A stretch of 22,262 nucleotides of DNA from an uncultured Bacilli bacterium (GTDB taxonomy: Bacteria; Bacillota_I; Bacilli_A; RF39; UBA660): NCBI GenBank assembly GCA_934096315.1, contig CAKOLT010000019.1, positions 1-22,262 on the forward strand, in the 5' to 3' direction. Of this stretch, positions 13,989 through 21,262 are shown piece after piece. Made by a program: the position numbers and the translations under genes. Within the stretch, counting starts at the first letter, position 1; every line of letters starts with the position of its first letter. The notes under the pieces are model-generated. The model worked only from the letters and a program-made list of their open reading frames with translations, did no database searches and had not been told where the DNA came from.

Positions 13989-14195
13989 CTATACTTCTTT
14001 ACTATTCTTTAAATTATTAATAGTTAAATTGTGGATCTCATCGGACTTGACAAGGGAAATACCCTTATCGTTATCACAGAAAACAACGATTGAATCACCA
14101 GTTTTAATATTAAACATATTTCTAACTGCTTTAGGGATAACAATCTGTCCCTTACTTCCTACTCTACTAATATCAATAAATTTACCTCTATCCAT
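13989..14195 (-). CDS. AbrB/SpoVT-type transcriptional regulator
   Basis: The 68-residue protein starts at the ATG at 14195, preceded by GGAGGAAATGTT; the longer frame upstream covers the promoter and is not coding. The swapped-hairpin DNA-binding domain is at about 6-47: ISRVGSKGQIVIPKAVRNMFNIKTGDSIVV (pieces). The family includes AbrB, SpoVT and Abh transition-state regulators and MazE-like antitoxins. With no toxin alongside it, a regulator is more likely. It is expressed from the promoter at 14239-14267 with the DUF1653 gene. The C-terminal 20 residues are a short variable tail, shorter than SpoVT's GAF domain. Confidence 0.88.
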   Translation of the reverse strand: MDRGKFIDISRVGSKGQIVIPKAVRNMFNIKTGDSIVVFCDNDKGISLVKSDEIHNLTINNLKNSKEV

Positions 14196-14238
14196 AACAT
14201 TTCCTCCTTCATAATAGAATAAACTAATGTACATAATA

Positions 14239-14267
14239 ATTATACTTGATAAATAGCTTAAAAGCAA
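14239..14267 (-). promoter_or_regulatory. Promoter for the AbrB-type gene
   Basis: TTGCTT (14262-14267) and TATAAT (14239-14244) on the minus strand are 17 nt apart, an excellent match. The -35 box lies in the 3' arm of the upstream gene's terminator (14263-14288), so the two signals overlap. Confidence 0.7.
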
Positions 14268-14288
14268 TATTTTTTAAAAAATATCGCT
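14263..14288 (-). terminator. Terminator after collagen-like gene 1
   Basis: AAGCGATATTTTTT and AAAAAATATTGCTT pair (one G-U), followed on the minus strand by TTAAGC after TTTT. The centre is the palindrome TTTTTTAAAAAA. It lies 19 nt beyond the stop at 14307. Confidence 0.6.
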
Positions 14289-14306
14289 TAAATTATGAAT
14301 AAATAA

Positions 14307-14936
14307 TCAACTATGTAGTCTTTTTAGTAACAAATTTACATCAGATACCTTTACTTGGGATGTTCCTTCGTCCCCTAGAATGGTTGCAACACTCTGTAGT
14401 GTAGTGGTTTCTTCAAACCTAAATATAATAGTTTGGGAGAAATGTGCTTGCTTTCCATTTCCTTGTGTTAAATTAAAAGTGAAATCTTTAATGGCAGATC
14501 CATTCTCATCCTTTAGATAAAGGACAGCTCCATGGTTATCATCAGCTCCCTCGATTAAACCAGAAAAAGTTATTTCATATATTCCAGGAAAAACCACTAC
14601 ATCTGTAGTTCCTGATACGCTAAAGTATTCTGATGGATTAGGTATAAACCAAGGATCTGTAATATCCATTGTTACACTACTACTTGCGTCATTAAAGCCT
14701 GCAAAAAATAATCCTTCACTTGTTGTTGGGGTAACTGGTCCCATAGGTCCAGTGGGTCCGGTTGGACCTTCTAAACCCATTGGTCCGGTCGGACCAGCTA
14801 AACCAGTGGGACCTGTCGGACCTGTGGGTCCAAATGGACCGGTTGGGCCCATTATTTGACACCCAATACCAAGTCTTAATAATTTATTTTTAAGTTGTAA
14901 ATCTTTTTTTAAATCACATAATTCTTTTGAAGACAT
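14307..14936 (-). CDS. Collagen-like protein 1 (BclA-type layout), 209 aa
   Basis: I place the start at the ATG at 14936 (MSSKELCDL), behind GAGGAGGGTTATT; the longer frame adds a hydrophobic stretch that is not needed. Residues 1-29 form a charged, probably helical N-terminus with two Cys. Residues 30-67 are twelve GXY triplets (GPTGPFGPTGPT..., mostly GPT). The remaining ~140 residues form a beta-rich domain similar to the trimeric C1q/TNF-like C-terminal domain of BclA-type proteins (FAGFNDASSSV, GIYEITFSGLIEG). Such proteins form trimeric filaments on spores or cell surfaces. No signal peptide remains with this start, as in exosporium proteins; localisation is inference. Confidence 0.83.
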   Translation of the reverse strand: MSSKELCDLKKDLQLKNKLLRLGIGCQIMGPTGPFGPTGPTGPTGLAGPTGPMGLEGPTGPTGPMGPVTPTTSEGLFFAGFNDASSSVTMDITDPWFIPNPSEYFSVSGTTDVVVFPGIYEITFSGLIEGADDNHGAVLYLKDENGSAIKDFTFNLTQGNGKQAHFSQTIIFRFEETTTLQSVATILGDEGTSQVKVSDVNLLLKRLHS

Positions 14937-15011
14937 AATAACCCTCCTCAAAATAATATATGTGGTAGAAAATAGAATGGAAAGTACAAATAACATTATG
15001 TATTAAATATA

Positions 15012-15614
15012 TTATATGTGGTTTTTGATAAACTCAATGACACCGTCTTCGTTATCTTTGATTAACTCTAAATCTTTTTCCGTTACCTCTGAAAAATATT
15101 TATTAATACCTTTATATTTGGATATAGAATTTAAGGGATAACCCTCATTGATTATATCTGACATAACATCAACCATATAAAAATTATCTTTTTCATAAGT
15201 ATATGTGCTCTCTTCTCCATTTTCATTAATAATTGCCACTCCATATACCCATTTGCAGTTTAGTTTTCCATTGCTTCCATATTTTTTAACTAAACCAATA
15301 TAATGTTTAATCATCTCTTCATCTGTCAATACTTTGCCATTTACTCTTCTTACAAATAGACCTGGTTGTAAATCATCAGAGACTCCTTCTAAATATAATG
15401 TATCATCCATTCCTATTACATTTTTACCTGTTAATTTATAACAGTTTCTTGCTTTTAGTAGAGCATTAGAAATTGCACTGGATCCGGTTTCTTCTACATC
15501 TAGTTTTATACCAAGATCTCTTAAAGTGTTAACTTTAATGTTATATTTAAGTAAGTTTTTAGTAAATCTTTTTCCTTTACTTTGATTATTAGTGGCAAAT
15601 ATTATCTCTTTCAT
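15012..15614 (-). CDS. RdgB/HAM1-type non-canonical purine NTP pyrophosphatase
   Basis: The 200 residues match the XTP/dITP diphosphatase family, which cleaves ITP, XTP and dITP to monophosphates and removes damaged nucleotides. Seen are FATNNQSKGKRF (6-17, the substrate-binding TxNxxK motif), DVEETGSSAISNALLKAR (39-56, metal and catalytic acidic residues) and GMDDTLYLEGV (68-78, the active Asp pair). The later sequence (PGLFVRRVNG) fits PGxxSaR. The usual C-terminal SHR motif is replaced by a diverged tail, so the family is clear but exact substrate less so. A GGAGG site precedes the start. Confidence 0.85.
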   Translation of the reverse strand: MKEIIFATNNQSKGKRFTKNLLKYNIKVNTLRDLGIKLDVEETGSSAISNALLKARNCYKLTGKNVIGMDDTLYLEGVSDDLQPGLFVRRVNGKVLTDEEMIKHYIGLVKKYGSNGKLNCKWVYGVAIINENGEESTYTYEKDNFYMVDVMSDIINEGYPLNSISKYKGINKYFSEVTEKDLELIKDNEDGVIEFIKNHI

Positions 15615-15624
15615 TACTTCCTCC

Positions 15625-15975
15625 TTATTCTATTTCTTTTTTTAACTCTAGACTTTTATGACCGTAGATTTTATAATAATAATCGCTCGGAATATCTTCT
15701 TCTTTAAAGCTTTCCTTATTTAAATTAACTACCATATCCATTTGAGGAGTAAATACAACATCCCCGTGGACTAGTTCTTTTTTCATGTCATTCCAAACTA
15801 GTTGGAAACTACCACACCATATGCTATCTTTATTTATTTTATCCATAAATGTTGGTACTACAGTAATATTTGTTAAAGTATCTTTTTGATGCTTATATTT
15901 ATATAGTACAAAGAAAATGGTAATTAAAATAATAATACAAATTGAAATATAAATTATAATCTTTTTTTTATTCAT
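15625..15975 (-). CDS. Membrane-anchored unknown protein, 116 aa
   Basis: MNKKK is followed by an uncharged helix of about 20 residues (IIIYISICIIILITIFFVLY), so it is an N-terminal membrane anchor. The rest carries SIWCGSFQLVWNDMKKELVHG and a short charged C-terminus. I do not recognise a family. The start overlaps the previous gene's end by 8 nt (ATGAATAA), so it is translationally coupled, and its stop overlaps the ribosome site of the pyrophosphatase gene. The WCGSFQLVWND motif appears to belong to larger secreted domains, so this could be a shortened protein; unconfirmed. Confidence 0.6.
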   Translation of the reverse strand: MNKKKIIIYISICIIILITIFFVLYKYKHQKDTLTNITVVPTFMDKINKDSIWCGSFQLVWNDMKKELVHGDVVFTPQMDMVVNLNKESFKEEDIPSDYYYKIYGHKSLELKKEIE

Positions 15976-16453
15976 ATCTTCTAACTTTATAAGCCTTTCT
16001 ACTGTTTTCTATATTAAATCTTTTAGTTAAATACTCTGTATAAGTATTAATGAGTTCTTCTCTATTATTAACTTTCCATAAATCAAGTTCTAAATATATA
16101 TTACCACAGTTTGTTCCCCCTTTACTCCAGTTATTTACACTAAAGCAAAATCTGATGGCATGATCGTTATAATAAAACTCTTTTAGACTTCTGTTATCTT
16201 GGAGAAAATAATTTATTATCTCTCCGATTTCTTCTTTTCTAGGAAAGCCTGTGAATACTACAAAATCTTTTGCTGCTTTTTTACAAAAATAGTTACCTTT
16301 TAGAAAATTAACTATAGTGTTATGTTCGTTAAATGTAAATACAACATCACACTCTATTGCCTCGTCATTCATAATTTTAATGTGATTTCTTGATCTTACT
16401 AGAGGTAAATTCTTTACTAATGCTTTTTTTATATTGTCTATATTATTATTCAT
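15968..16453 (-). CDS. Unknown soluble protein, 161 aa
   Basis: I place the start at the ATG at 16453 (MNNNIDNIKK), because the longer frame overlaps the upstream stop codon at 16467 and its first residues copy the upstream gene's end. The ribosome site is weak (AAAGTAG), consistent with coupling 13 nt after the phosphodiesterase gene. The protein mixes helices and strands, with FTFNEHNTIVNFLKGNYF, DFVVFTGFPRKEEIGEI and NIYLELDLW. No membrane segment and no family recognised. Gene order suggests it works with the phosphodiesterase or the coupled membrane protein. Confidence 0.6.
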   Translation of the reverse strand: MNNNIDNIKKALVKNLPLVRSRNHIKIMNDEAIECDVVFTFNEHNTIVNFLKGNYFCKKAAKDFVVFTGFPRKEEIGEIINYFLQDNRSLKEFYYNDHAIRFCFSVNNWSKGGTNCGNIYLELDLWKVNNREELINTYTEYLTKRFNIENSRKAYKVRRYE

Positions 16454-16466
16454 AACTACTTTATAA

Positions 16467-17567
16467 CTATACAGAAATAACAACAAGAGGCACAAGAACT
16501 TCATCATCTAAGAAACCAGAATGCTGAGATATTAAAATAGAATCTCCGACTCCGATAAGGGCTTTATTACTTTTACTTACTGATATGAAGTCTCCGATAG
16601 CATCTCTAAAGATAGTGTTTTCTTCTCCTGGTCCAAATAATTTATTGTTAATAACTTCTTCTTTAGTGTATAAAGTAAACCATTCTCCGAAGTATTTATT
16701 AAATAACTCTGGGAATATTTTCTTTTTGTCTTCTTTTATAAAAAAGCAGGTAGCTCTAGGTTCTAGAGAAGTGTTTCTCTCCATGCATTCTATAATATCT
16801 GGATAATCTTGTAAAAATATATTGTCTACTAGTAAATGTCCATGATCTGCTACTACAAAGATAATGGTATCTTTAAGTTTTTCACTTAATTTTTGGACCA
16901 TAATATTTCTGTATCTTACTAGGTCTTTGACTTCTTTTGAATATGGTCCTAAATCATGCATTAAATGATCTGGTTCGTCATCATAAGCATATATATATTT
17001 TTTTTCATCAGTGTTACATAGTGTAACTATTCTATCAATCATATCATCTAAATCAGTGTAAGCATCATCTCCGAAAGGAAAAAGACAGTATGATTTATAT
17101 TTGCCTATTTCGTTTATTTCTTCATTTATTGTTTTAGTCTTCATGTGCTTATTTTTATATTCTTTGGCTTCTGGTAATACAGTTTTTGTGTCGTCTGATT
17201 TTTCAGTGTTTTTAAATACTGTGATAATTTTGTTAATATCTTTATAATACATATTCCATCCTAGCATACCACTTTCTACAGGGTTTAGTCCTGTTCTAAT
17301 AGAAGTAGTGGCTGCTACTGTTGTAGCGGGAAATACAGAACTTATATTTTTTAGTTTATTCTTTGTAAGGAAAGAATCTTTACCCAGAATATTGTCTAAG
17401 ATATTTGCTCCGAGTCCATCAAATAAAATGGTTACAACATTTTTGGGTTTAGTGTCTTCAAGAATTTTGTCAACGTATTCTAAAGTATTGTGTTTATAAT
17501 CTAACTCAAAATACTTTCTAATACTACATGCTAAATTAGTTAAGCATTCATTATAATTAGTCTTCAT
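16467..17567 (-). CDS. Type I phosphodiesterase/nucleotide pyrophosphatase (alkaline-phosphatase fold)
   Basis: Members of this superfamily hydrolyse phosphodiesters or pyrophosphates with two metal ions. Metal and catalytic motifs are in order: ILFDGLG with Asp50, the nucleophile Thr in FPATTVAATTS (about 79-89), EPDHLMHDLG with Asp200 and His204, ADHGH with Asp241, His242 and His244, and QHSG with His349. The 366 residues match the family. There is no signal peptide, so it is probably cytoplasmic. The start has GAGGTG and an extended -10 promoter upstream at 17589-17597. It leads a four-gene unit with two unknown proteins and an RdgB-like pyrophosphatase. Confidence 0.85.
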   Translation of the reverse strand: MKTNYNECLTNLACSIRKYFELDYKHNTLEYVDKILEDTKPKNVVTILFDGLGANILDNILGKDSFLTKNKLKNISSVFPATTVAATTSIRTGLNPVESGMLGWNMYYKDINKIITVFKNTEKSDDTKTVLPEAKEYKNKHMKTKTINEEINEIGKYKSYCLFPFGDDAYTDLDDMIDRIVTLCNTDEKKYIYAYDDEPDHLMHDLGPYSKEVKDLVRYRNIMVQKLSEKLKDTIIFVVADHGHLLVDNIFLQDYPDIIECMERNTSLEPRATCFFIKEDKKKIFPELFNKYFGEWFTLYTKEEVINNKLFGPGEENTIFRDAIGDFISVSKSNKALIGVGDSILISQHSGFLDDEVLVPLVVISV

Positions 17568-17588
17568 ATTTTTTTACACCTCTACGTT

Positions 17589-17597
17589 ATTATATCA
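17589..17597 (-). promoter_or_regulatory. Extended -10 promoter for the phosphodiesterase gene
   Basis: TGATATAAT on the minus strand has the TGn extension directly before TATAAT. No good -35 box is at the normal distance; the upstream sequence is the terminator of the previous gene. Confidence 0.5.
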
Positions 17598-17609
17598 TAA
17601 AAAATAAAG

Positions 17610-17635
17610 AAAAACACCCTTATATGGATGTTTTT
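17610..17635 (-). terminator. Terminator after collagen-like gene 2
   Basis: AAAAACATCC and GGGTGTTTTT form a 10-bp stem (one G-U) with a 6-nt loop, followed by CTTTATTTTTT on the minus strand. It starts 11 nt beyond the stop. Confidence 0.8.
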
Positions 17636-17645
17636 ATTTAATTTA

Positions 17646-18494
17646 TTATGATATTCTAACTATGTTTAGATATGCACTTGTACCTGATGAGGGAGTTATA
17701 GTAACTGCACTAGTAGACTCTAAGGCGAGTCCTATTTGGTCATTAGCTTTAAAATTATTTATAGTGCTACCTACAAAGTCAGCATCTACATTTGCAGTGA
17801 TGTTTTTGCTAACTGTTGTACTACCAATTGGGGTATTATTTTGTTTTACGTTTAAGGTAACTTCTGCATTAGCACTAGAACTACCAGAGAAATAATAATC
17901 TACTTTATACATACCATCTGCAGGAATAGTTAATTTGTTTTGGTTATTTAGTGTTATACCGTTTGATGGTCCATTACTTCCAAGAGGGACATCCTGGGAG
18001 ATATTGGTCTCTAGAGTTATGGTATTCTCTGTTGTATCATATTTACGTCCGTATGTATTTGTTACAACAGTTGCTGATGGGCCAGTGGGTCCGGTTGGTC
18101 CAGTTGGGCCGACTTCTCCGGATGGTCCTGCAGGACCGGCTATTCCTTGAGGTCCTGCTGGGCCTGTTGGTCCGGTTGCTCCGACTGCTCCAGATGGGCC
18201 TGCGGGTCCAATGTTTCCTTGGGGTCCAGTGGGTCCGGTGGGTCCAGTTGGGCCAGTTAATCCAGTAGCTCCTCTTGGAATGGTAAAGTTTAATACAGCG
18301 TTTTGATTACTTCCTACGTTTGTAACTATGGCATTAGTACCCGGATCTCCTGTAGTGGTAGCTCCTACTGTTATAGTAGCAGGTCCAGTGGGTCCAGTTG
18401 GGCCAGTGGGTCCTACAACTATACATGTTCTATTACAACAATTTTGATTATTTTTTATAATATCTTTTATTCTATTAGAGTTTTCATTATTCAT
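17646..18494 (-). CDS. Collagen-like protein 2 (BclA-type layout), 282 aa
   Basis: The start ATG at 18494 has TGGAGG. The N-terminus has a CC pair (NQNCCNRTC), then GPTGPTGPTGP, then a short globular insert (ATTTGDPGTNAIVTNVGS and AVLNFTIPRG). A longer collagen stretch of about 60 residues follows (GPTGPTGPTGPQGNIGPAG and on). The C-terminal ~145 residues are beta-rich, like BclA-type C1q-fold tips. The insert is the kind of TGxPGTNAxVTNxG module seen in clostridial collagen-like proteins. Cys pairs may crosslink trimers. Surface or spore-coat placement is inferred. High Gly, Pro and Thr give it a higher GC content than its neighbours. Confidence 0.88.
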   Translation of the reverse strand: MNNENSNRIKDIIKNNQNCCNRTCIVVGPTGPTGPTGPATITVGATTTGDPGTNAIVTNVGSNQNAVLNFTIPRGATGLTGPTGPTGPTGPQGNIGPAGPSGAVGATGPTGPAGPQGIAGPAGPSGEVGPTGPTGPTGPSATVVTNTYGRKYDTTENTITLETNISQDVPLGSNGPSNGITLNNQNKLTIPADGMYKVDYYFSGSSSANAEVTLNVKQNNTPIGSTTVSKNITANVDADFVGSTINNFKANDQIGLALESTSAVTITPSSGTSAYLNIVRIS

Positions 18495-18515
18495 AGTTTA
18501 CCTCCATTTCATTAT

Positions 18516-18543
18516 TATATTATGAAATAAAGAATAGCCTAGT
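18516..18543 (-). promoter_or_regulatory. Sigma-E/K-like promoter sequence for collagen-like gene 2
   Basis: On the minus strand CATAATATA (18516-18524) matches CATAnnnTA, and AC (18542-18543) is exactly 17 nt upstream, the consensus for mother-cell sporulation sigma factors. A TATAAT is embedded, but no sigma-A -35 sits at 17 nt. With short A/T-rich motifs, chance is a serious alternative. Confidence 0.35.
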
Positions 18544-18559
18544 AATGTAATATAACTAA

Positions 18560-18584
18560 AAAATAGATAATTAATATCTATTTT
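18560..18584 (-). terminator. Terminator after lepB
   Basis: AAAATAGATA and TATCTATTTT form a perfect 10-bp stem with a 5-nt loop, followed by TT AG on the minus strand. It overlaps the lepB stop. Confidence 0.75.
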
Positions 18585-19105
18585 ACAGTTCCTAACTTAT
18601 TAAAAGGATATAATCTAAATATAGCTTTTCCTTTAATATAATCTTTATCAACGAGTCCAATAACTCTACTGTCTTTAGATATACCACGGTTATCTCCGAG
18701 TACTAAGTATTTATTATCTGGAATTTTATTACACCCACATATATCATCTAAATCGAAATCTATAGTAACATCTCTATCATAGTCTTCTTCTACTTTTTTG
18801 TTATTTACATAAAGTACATCATCTTTATAGGAGATGTTTTCTCCGGGCAAACCGATTATTCTTTTGATAATTAGTTTATCGTCCTGTGAATCTATTTTAG
18901 ATTCATCTAATACTACTACATCGAATCTTTTAATATCTTGAAATTTATAATTAATTTTACTTAGAATTAACATTTCTCCATCTTTTAAGTTAGGAACCAT
19001 GGAAGAACCTTTAACAATAACGGGAGTTGCTATAAAGCTTCTGAATAAAACAACTACTACTAGTATAATTATATATGGAATAAGTTCTTTGATAAATTTC
19101 TTCAT
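18578..19105 (-). CDS. lepB: Signal peptidase I
   Basis: This protease cleaves signal peptides from exported proteins at the outer face of the membrane. The 175 residues have one N-terminal membrane segment (about 8-23), then KGSSMVPNL with the nucleophile Ser35, and IIKRIIGLPGE with the general base Lys80. The later box GDNRGISKDSR (about 137-147) closes the S26 motif set. It is the short, single-span type found in Bacillota. The ATG at 19105 has AGAGGTGAAAA upstream. It follows rplS, with the rplS terminator between. It would process the secreted proteins of this window. Confidence 0.94.
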   Translation of the reverse strand: MKKFIKELIPYIIILVVVVLFRSFIATPVIVKGSSMVPNLKDGEMLILSKINYKFQDIKRFDVVVLDESKIDSQDDKLIIKRIIGLPGENISYKDDVLYVNNKKVEEDYDRDVTIDFDLDDICGCNKIPDNKYLVLGDNRGISKDSRVIGLVDKDYIKGKAIFRLYPFNKLGTVK

Positions 19106-19123
19106 TTTTCACCTCTTTGTAAA

Positions 19124-19155
19124 AAGATAATAAACAAAAGGTTGTTTATTATCTT
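19124..19155 (-). terminator. Terminator after rplS
   Basis: AAGATAATAAACAA and TTGTTTATTATCTT form a perfect 14-bp stem with a 4-nt loop, followed by TTTTAC on the minus strand. It overlaps the last codons of rplS. Confidence 0.8.
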
Positions 19156-19487
19156 CTTTCTTTAATCTTATAAGTGTTATTAATTCTTCTTAAGAAATAT
19201 AGTTTTGCTCTTCTAACTTTACCTTTTTTAACCACTTTTAAATAATCCATTTTAGGGCTATGTACAGGGAATATTCTTTCAACTCCAACACCAGAAGCAA
19301 TTCTTCTAACTGTAAAAGTTTCTGATACTCCTTCACCTTTACGAGCAATAACTACACCCTCAAAATCTTGGGTTCTTTCTCTTTTACCCTCTTTAACTCT
19401 CCATCCTACTACTACAGTATCTCCAACACGAAATTCTGGAATATTTGGATTAAGTTGTTTTTGAGTAATCTTATCGATTAAATTCAC
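19149..19487 (-). CDS. rplS: 50S ribosomal protein L19
   Basis: The 112 residues carry all of the L19 pattern: FRVGDTVVVGWRVKEGKRER, RTQDFEGVVIARKGEGV, TFTVRRIASGVGVERIFP and VVKKGKVRRAKLYFLR. L19 sits at the 30S-50S interface. The start is GTG at 19487 (MNLIDKITQ), with GGAGAG about 9 nt upstream. A leader with a predicted stem lies at 19508-19550, and a promoter at 19557-19585. The gene stands between tgt and lepB in the same direction. Confidence 0.96.
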   Translation of the reverse strand: MNLIDKITQKQLNPNIPEFRVGDTVVVGWRVKEGKRERTQDFEGVVIARKGEGVSETFTVRRIASGVGVERIFPVHSPKMDYLKVVKKGKVRRAKLYFLRRINNTYKIKERR

Positions 19488-19507
19488 GTCTATTCACTCT
19501 CCTTTAC

Positions 19508-19550
19508 TAACTAGCAATCATAATTATATAACAAGCGGATTGCCTCACAT
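19508..19550 (-). promoter_or_regulatory. Candidate L19 leader element in the rplS 5' UTR
   Basis: GCAATC (minus strand, 19543-19538) and GATTGC (19519-19514) form a stem around a loop beginning CGCTTGTTATATAA. The position between the promoter and rplS fits the L19-type ribosomal leaders of Bacillota, which would allow feedback by L19. The assignment is from position and one stem, not from a family model. Confidence 0.4.
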
Positions 19551-19556
19551 CAAATA

Positions 19557-19585
19557 ATTTTATCATAAAATGGTAAATAATACAA
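19557..19585 (-). promoter_or_regulatory. Promoter for rplS
   Basis: TTGTAT (19580-19585) and TAAAAT (19557-19562) on the minus strand are 17 nt apart, with the start just before the leader stem. An alternative, TTGATG with TATATA, lies inside the leader and would bypass it. The stretch from here to tgt (to 19632) also shows AAGTAATTTTT/AAAAATTACTT arms at 19584-19594 and 19628-19638, possibly a tgt terminator. Confidence 0.45.
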
Positions 19586-19632
19586 GTAATTTTTTGCTTT
19601 TTTTGGATATATATAATAAATATGCTTAAAAA

Positions 19633-20739
19633 TTACTTTTTATTTACATATCTATTAATAAATTCCCTCTTATATTCCTCGAATCTATCTTCTTTAATAC
19701 TGGTTCTAATATTTTCCATTATTCTAATTAGGAATCTTAAATTGTGTATTGAAAGTAATCTTTGTCCAAGGGTTTCATTTGCTACTAGTAAATGTCTAAT
19801 ATATGCTTTAGTGTAATTCTTACAGCATTCACAATCACATGAAGCATCTACACAGGTAAAATCTTCTTTATATTTAGCATTTTTCATATTTATTTTACCA
19901 TCTAAGGTAAAGGCATGTCCATGTCTCGCAAGTCTTGTAGGATGGACGCAGTCAAACATATCTACTCCTCTTTCTACGCCCTCAAATAAGTCTATTGGGT
20001 CTCCTACTCCCATTAGGTATCTTGGTTTATCTTCTGGTAAATACTTAATAGCATAGTCTATCATTTTATACATGGTTTCTTTATTTTCTCCAACAGAGGT
20101 TCCTCCAATAGAGTAACCATCAAAATTCATTTTAACTGTTTCTAATGCACTATATTTTCTTAGATCTTCGAATTCTCCCCCTTGGACTATACCAAATAGG
20201 GACTGCCTACTATTGTTAAAAACATCTTTACCTCTTTTAGCCCATCTAAGTGTTCTTTCGACACTATTTTTCATATACTCATAACTAACGGGGTATGGGG
20301 GGCATTCATCAAAACTCATGGCAATATCACTATCTAGTAAATTTTGGATATGAATTGATTCTTCTGGAGTTAAGAATAGACTGGATCCATCTATGTGGCT
20401 TTTAAATTTAACGCCCTCTTCGGAAATGTCTTTCTTTTTAGCTAAAGAAAAGACTTGGAATCCCCCACTATCTGTTAGTATTGGTCCATCATAATTCATG
20501 AATTTATGTAATCCCCCAGCTTTATTTATAATATCTGCTCCTGGTCTAAGCCATAAATGGTATGTATTTGATAGAATAACTGCAGAGGATATTCCTTTTA
20601 AGTCTTTATAATCAAGTGTTTTTACTGTAGCCTGAGTTCCTACAGGCATAAACATTGGGGTTTCGTAACTACCGTAATTAGTATCTAATATACCATACCT
20701 AGCATTTTTATCCTTATGTATTAAATTATATTTTATCAT
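19633..20739 (-). CDS. tgt: tRNA-guanine (queuine) transglycosylase
   Basis: Tgt swaps the wobble guanine of GUN-anticodon tRNAs for preQ1, an early step to queuosine. I use the ATG at 20739 (MIKYNLIHK), with AAGGTG 6 nt upstream; the longest frame begins at a GTG three codons earlier inside that site. In the longest-frame numbering, DSGGFQVFSL carries Asp93, GIVQGGEFEDLR is at about 187-197, and DMFDCVHPTR carries the nucleophile Asp266. The zinc site is Cys304, Cys306, Cys309 (CDCECC) and His335. Length (368) is typical. It follows mreD by 16 nt. No preQ1-synthesis gene is in view. Confidence 0.96.
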   Translation of the reverse strand: MIKYNLIHKDKNARYGILDTNYGSYETPMFMPVGTQATVKTLDYKDLKGISSAVILSNTYHLWLRPGADIINKAGGLHKFMNYDGPILTDSGGFQVFSLAKKKDISEEGVKFKSHIDGSSLFLTPEESIHIQNLLDSDIAMSFDECPPYPVSYEYMKNSVERTLRWAKRGKDVFNNSRQSLFGIVQGGEFEDLRKYSALETVKMNFDGYSIGGTSVGENKETMYKMIDYAIKYLPEDKPRYLMGVGDPIDLFEGVERGVDMFDCVHPTRLARHGHAFTLDGKINMKNAKYKEDFTCVDASCDCECCKNYTKAYIRHLLVANETLGQRLLSIHNLRFLIRIMENIRTSIKEDRFEEYKREFINRYVNKK

Positions 20740-20755
20740 CTTATGCACCTTCTTT

Positions 20756-21262
20756 CTACTTAACTTTCTTTAATGAAAACTTATTAAAGAGTGTATTTAC
20801 AAATAAATATGTGATTATACTATAGACTATAGTCATTATTATATTAGAATATAGTACTCTAACTAAAACCATTATACTATATTTATCATACATAGTAACA
20901 TTTAAAATAATAAATGACAGGATATTATAAGTAAATACTATTATTTGACTTTTTATAATACTGTTACCCATATTATGGGGTAGTATATAATCTAAGTATT
21001 TAATTATAAAATATAAAATAATAAATATAAATATGTTAATTAAAGCTATATTAGAAAAAACTAGATCAAAGAGTATACTTGTGCAAAAATAAATTACTAA
21101 ATATTTACCCTTTTTGGAGAAATATGGATAAATGATTACAAGTGATACAAGGGAATATATTGTACAAAATAGTGACATATTGGGAAAAGTATATGCAATA
21201 TAGGAGGAAGCAAATGATTCTAGTAAAAAAGAGATTATAACTGAGATAAGACAAACAACCAC
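20756..21262 (-). CDS. mreD: Rod shape-determining protein MreD
   Basis: The 168 residues are almost wholly hydrophobic, with five or so predicted membrane spans, matching the poorly conserved MreD family that joins MreB-MreC to the wall-synthesis machinery. The start is GTG, and it shares one base with the mreC stop (TAGTG), a coupled arrangement. The mreC-mreD order gives the main support; the sequence alone would be weak. Tgt follows 16 nt later, so mreC-mreD-tgt look like one transcript. Confidence 0.85.
   Translation of the reverse strand: MVVCLISVIISFLLESFASSYIAYTFPNMSLFCTIYSLVSLVIIYPYFSKKGKYLVIYFCTSILFDLVFSNIALINIFIFIILYFIIKYLDYILPHNMGNSIIKSQIIVFTYNILSFIILNVTMYDKYSIMVLVRVLYSNIIMTIVYSIITYLFVNTLFNKFSLKKVK

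Noticed and set aside
13989..14195. AbrB-type protein as a MazE-like antitoxin with a toxin gene next to it
   Set aside because: The neighbouring gene is a DUF1653 protein, not a MazF, PIN or Doc-type toxin.
14196..14267. N-terminal hydrophobic extension of the AbrB-type protein
   Set aside because: It runs through the -10 box and leader; the GGAGG before the ATG at 14195 marks the real start.
14937..14996. N-terminal membrane segment on collagen-like protein 1
   Set aside because: GAGGAGGG lies just before the ATG at 14936, and the upstream frame has no ribosome site.
18060..18290. Repeated GGTCCNGTNGGTCC motifs that might look like a CRISPR or DNA repeat array
   Set aside because: The 9-nt periodicity follows Gly-Pro-Thr codons with synonymous changes; there are no spacers or constant repeat length.
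17935..18530. Plus-strand ORFs opposite the collagen-like gene (runs of GPVGPVGP and similar)
   Set aside because: They are the antisense reading of GPT repeats, have no ribosome sites and lie wholly within the real gene.
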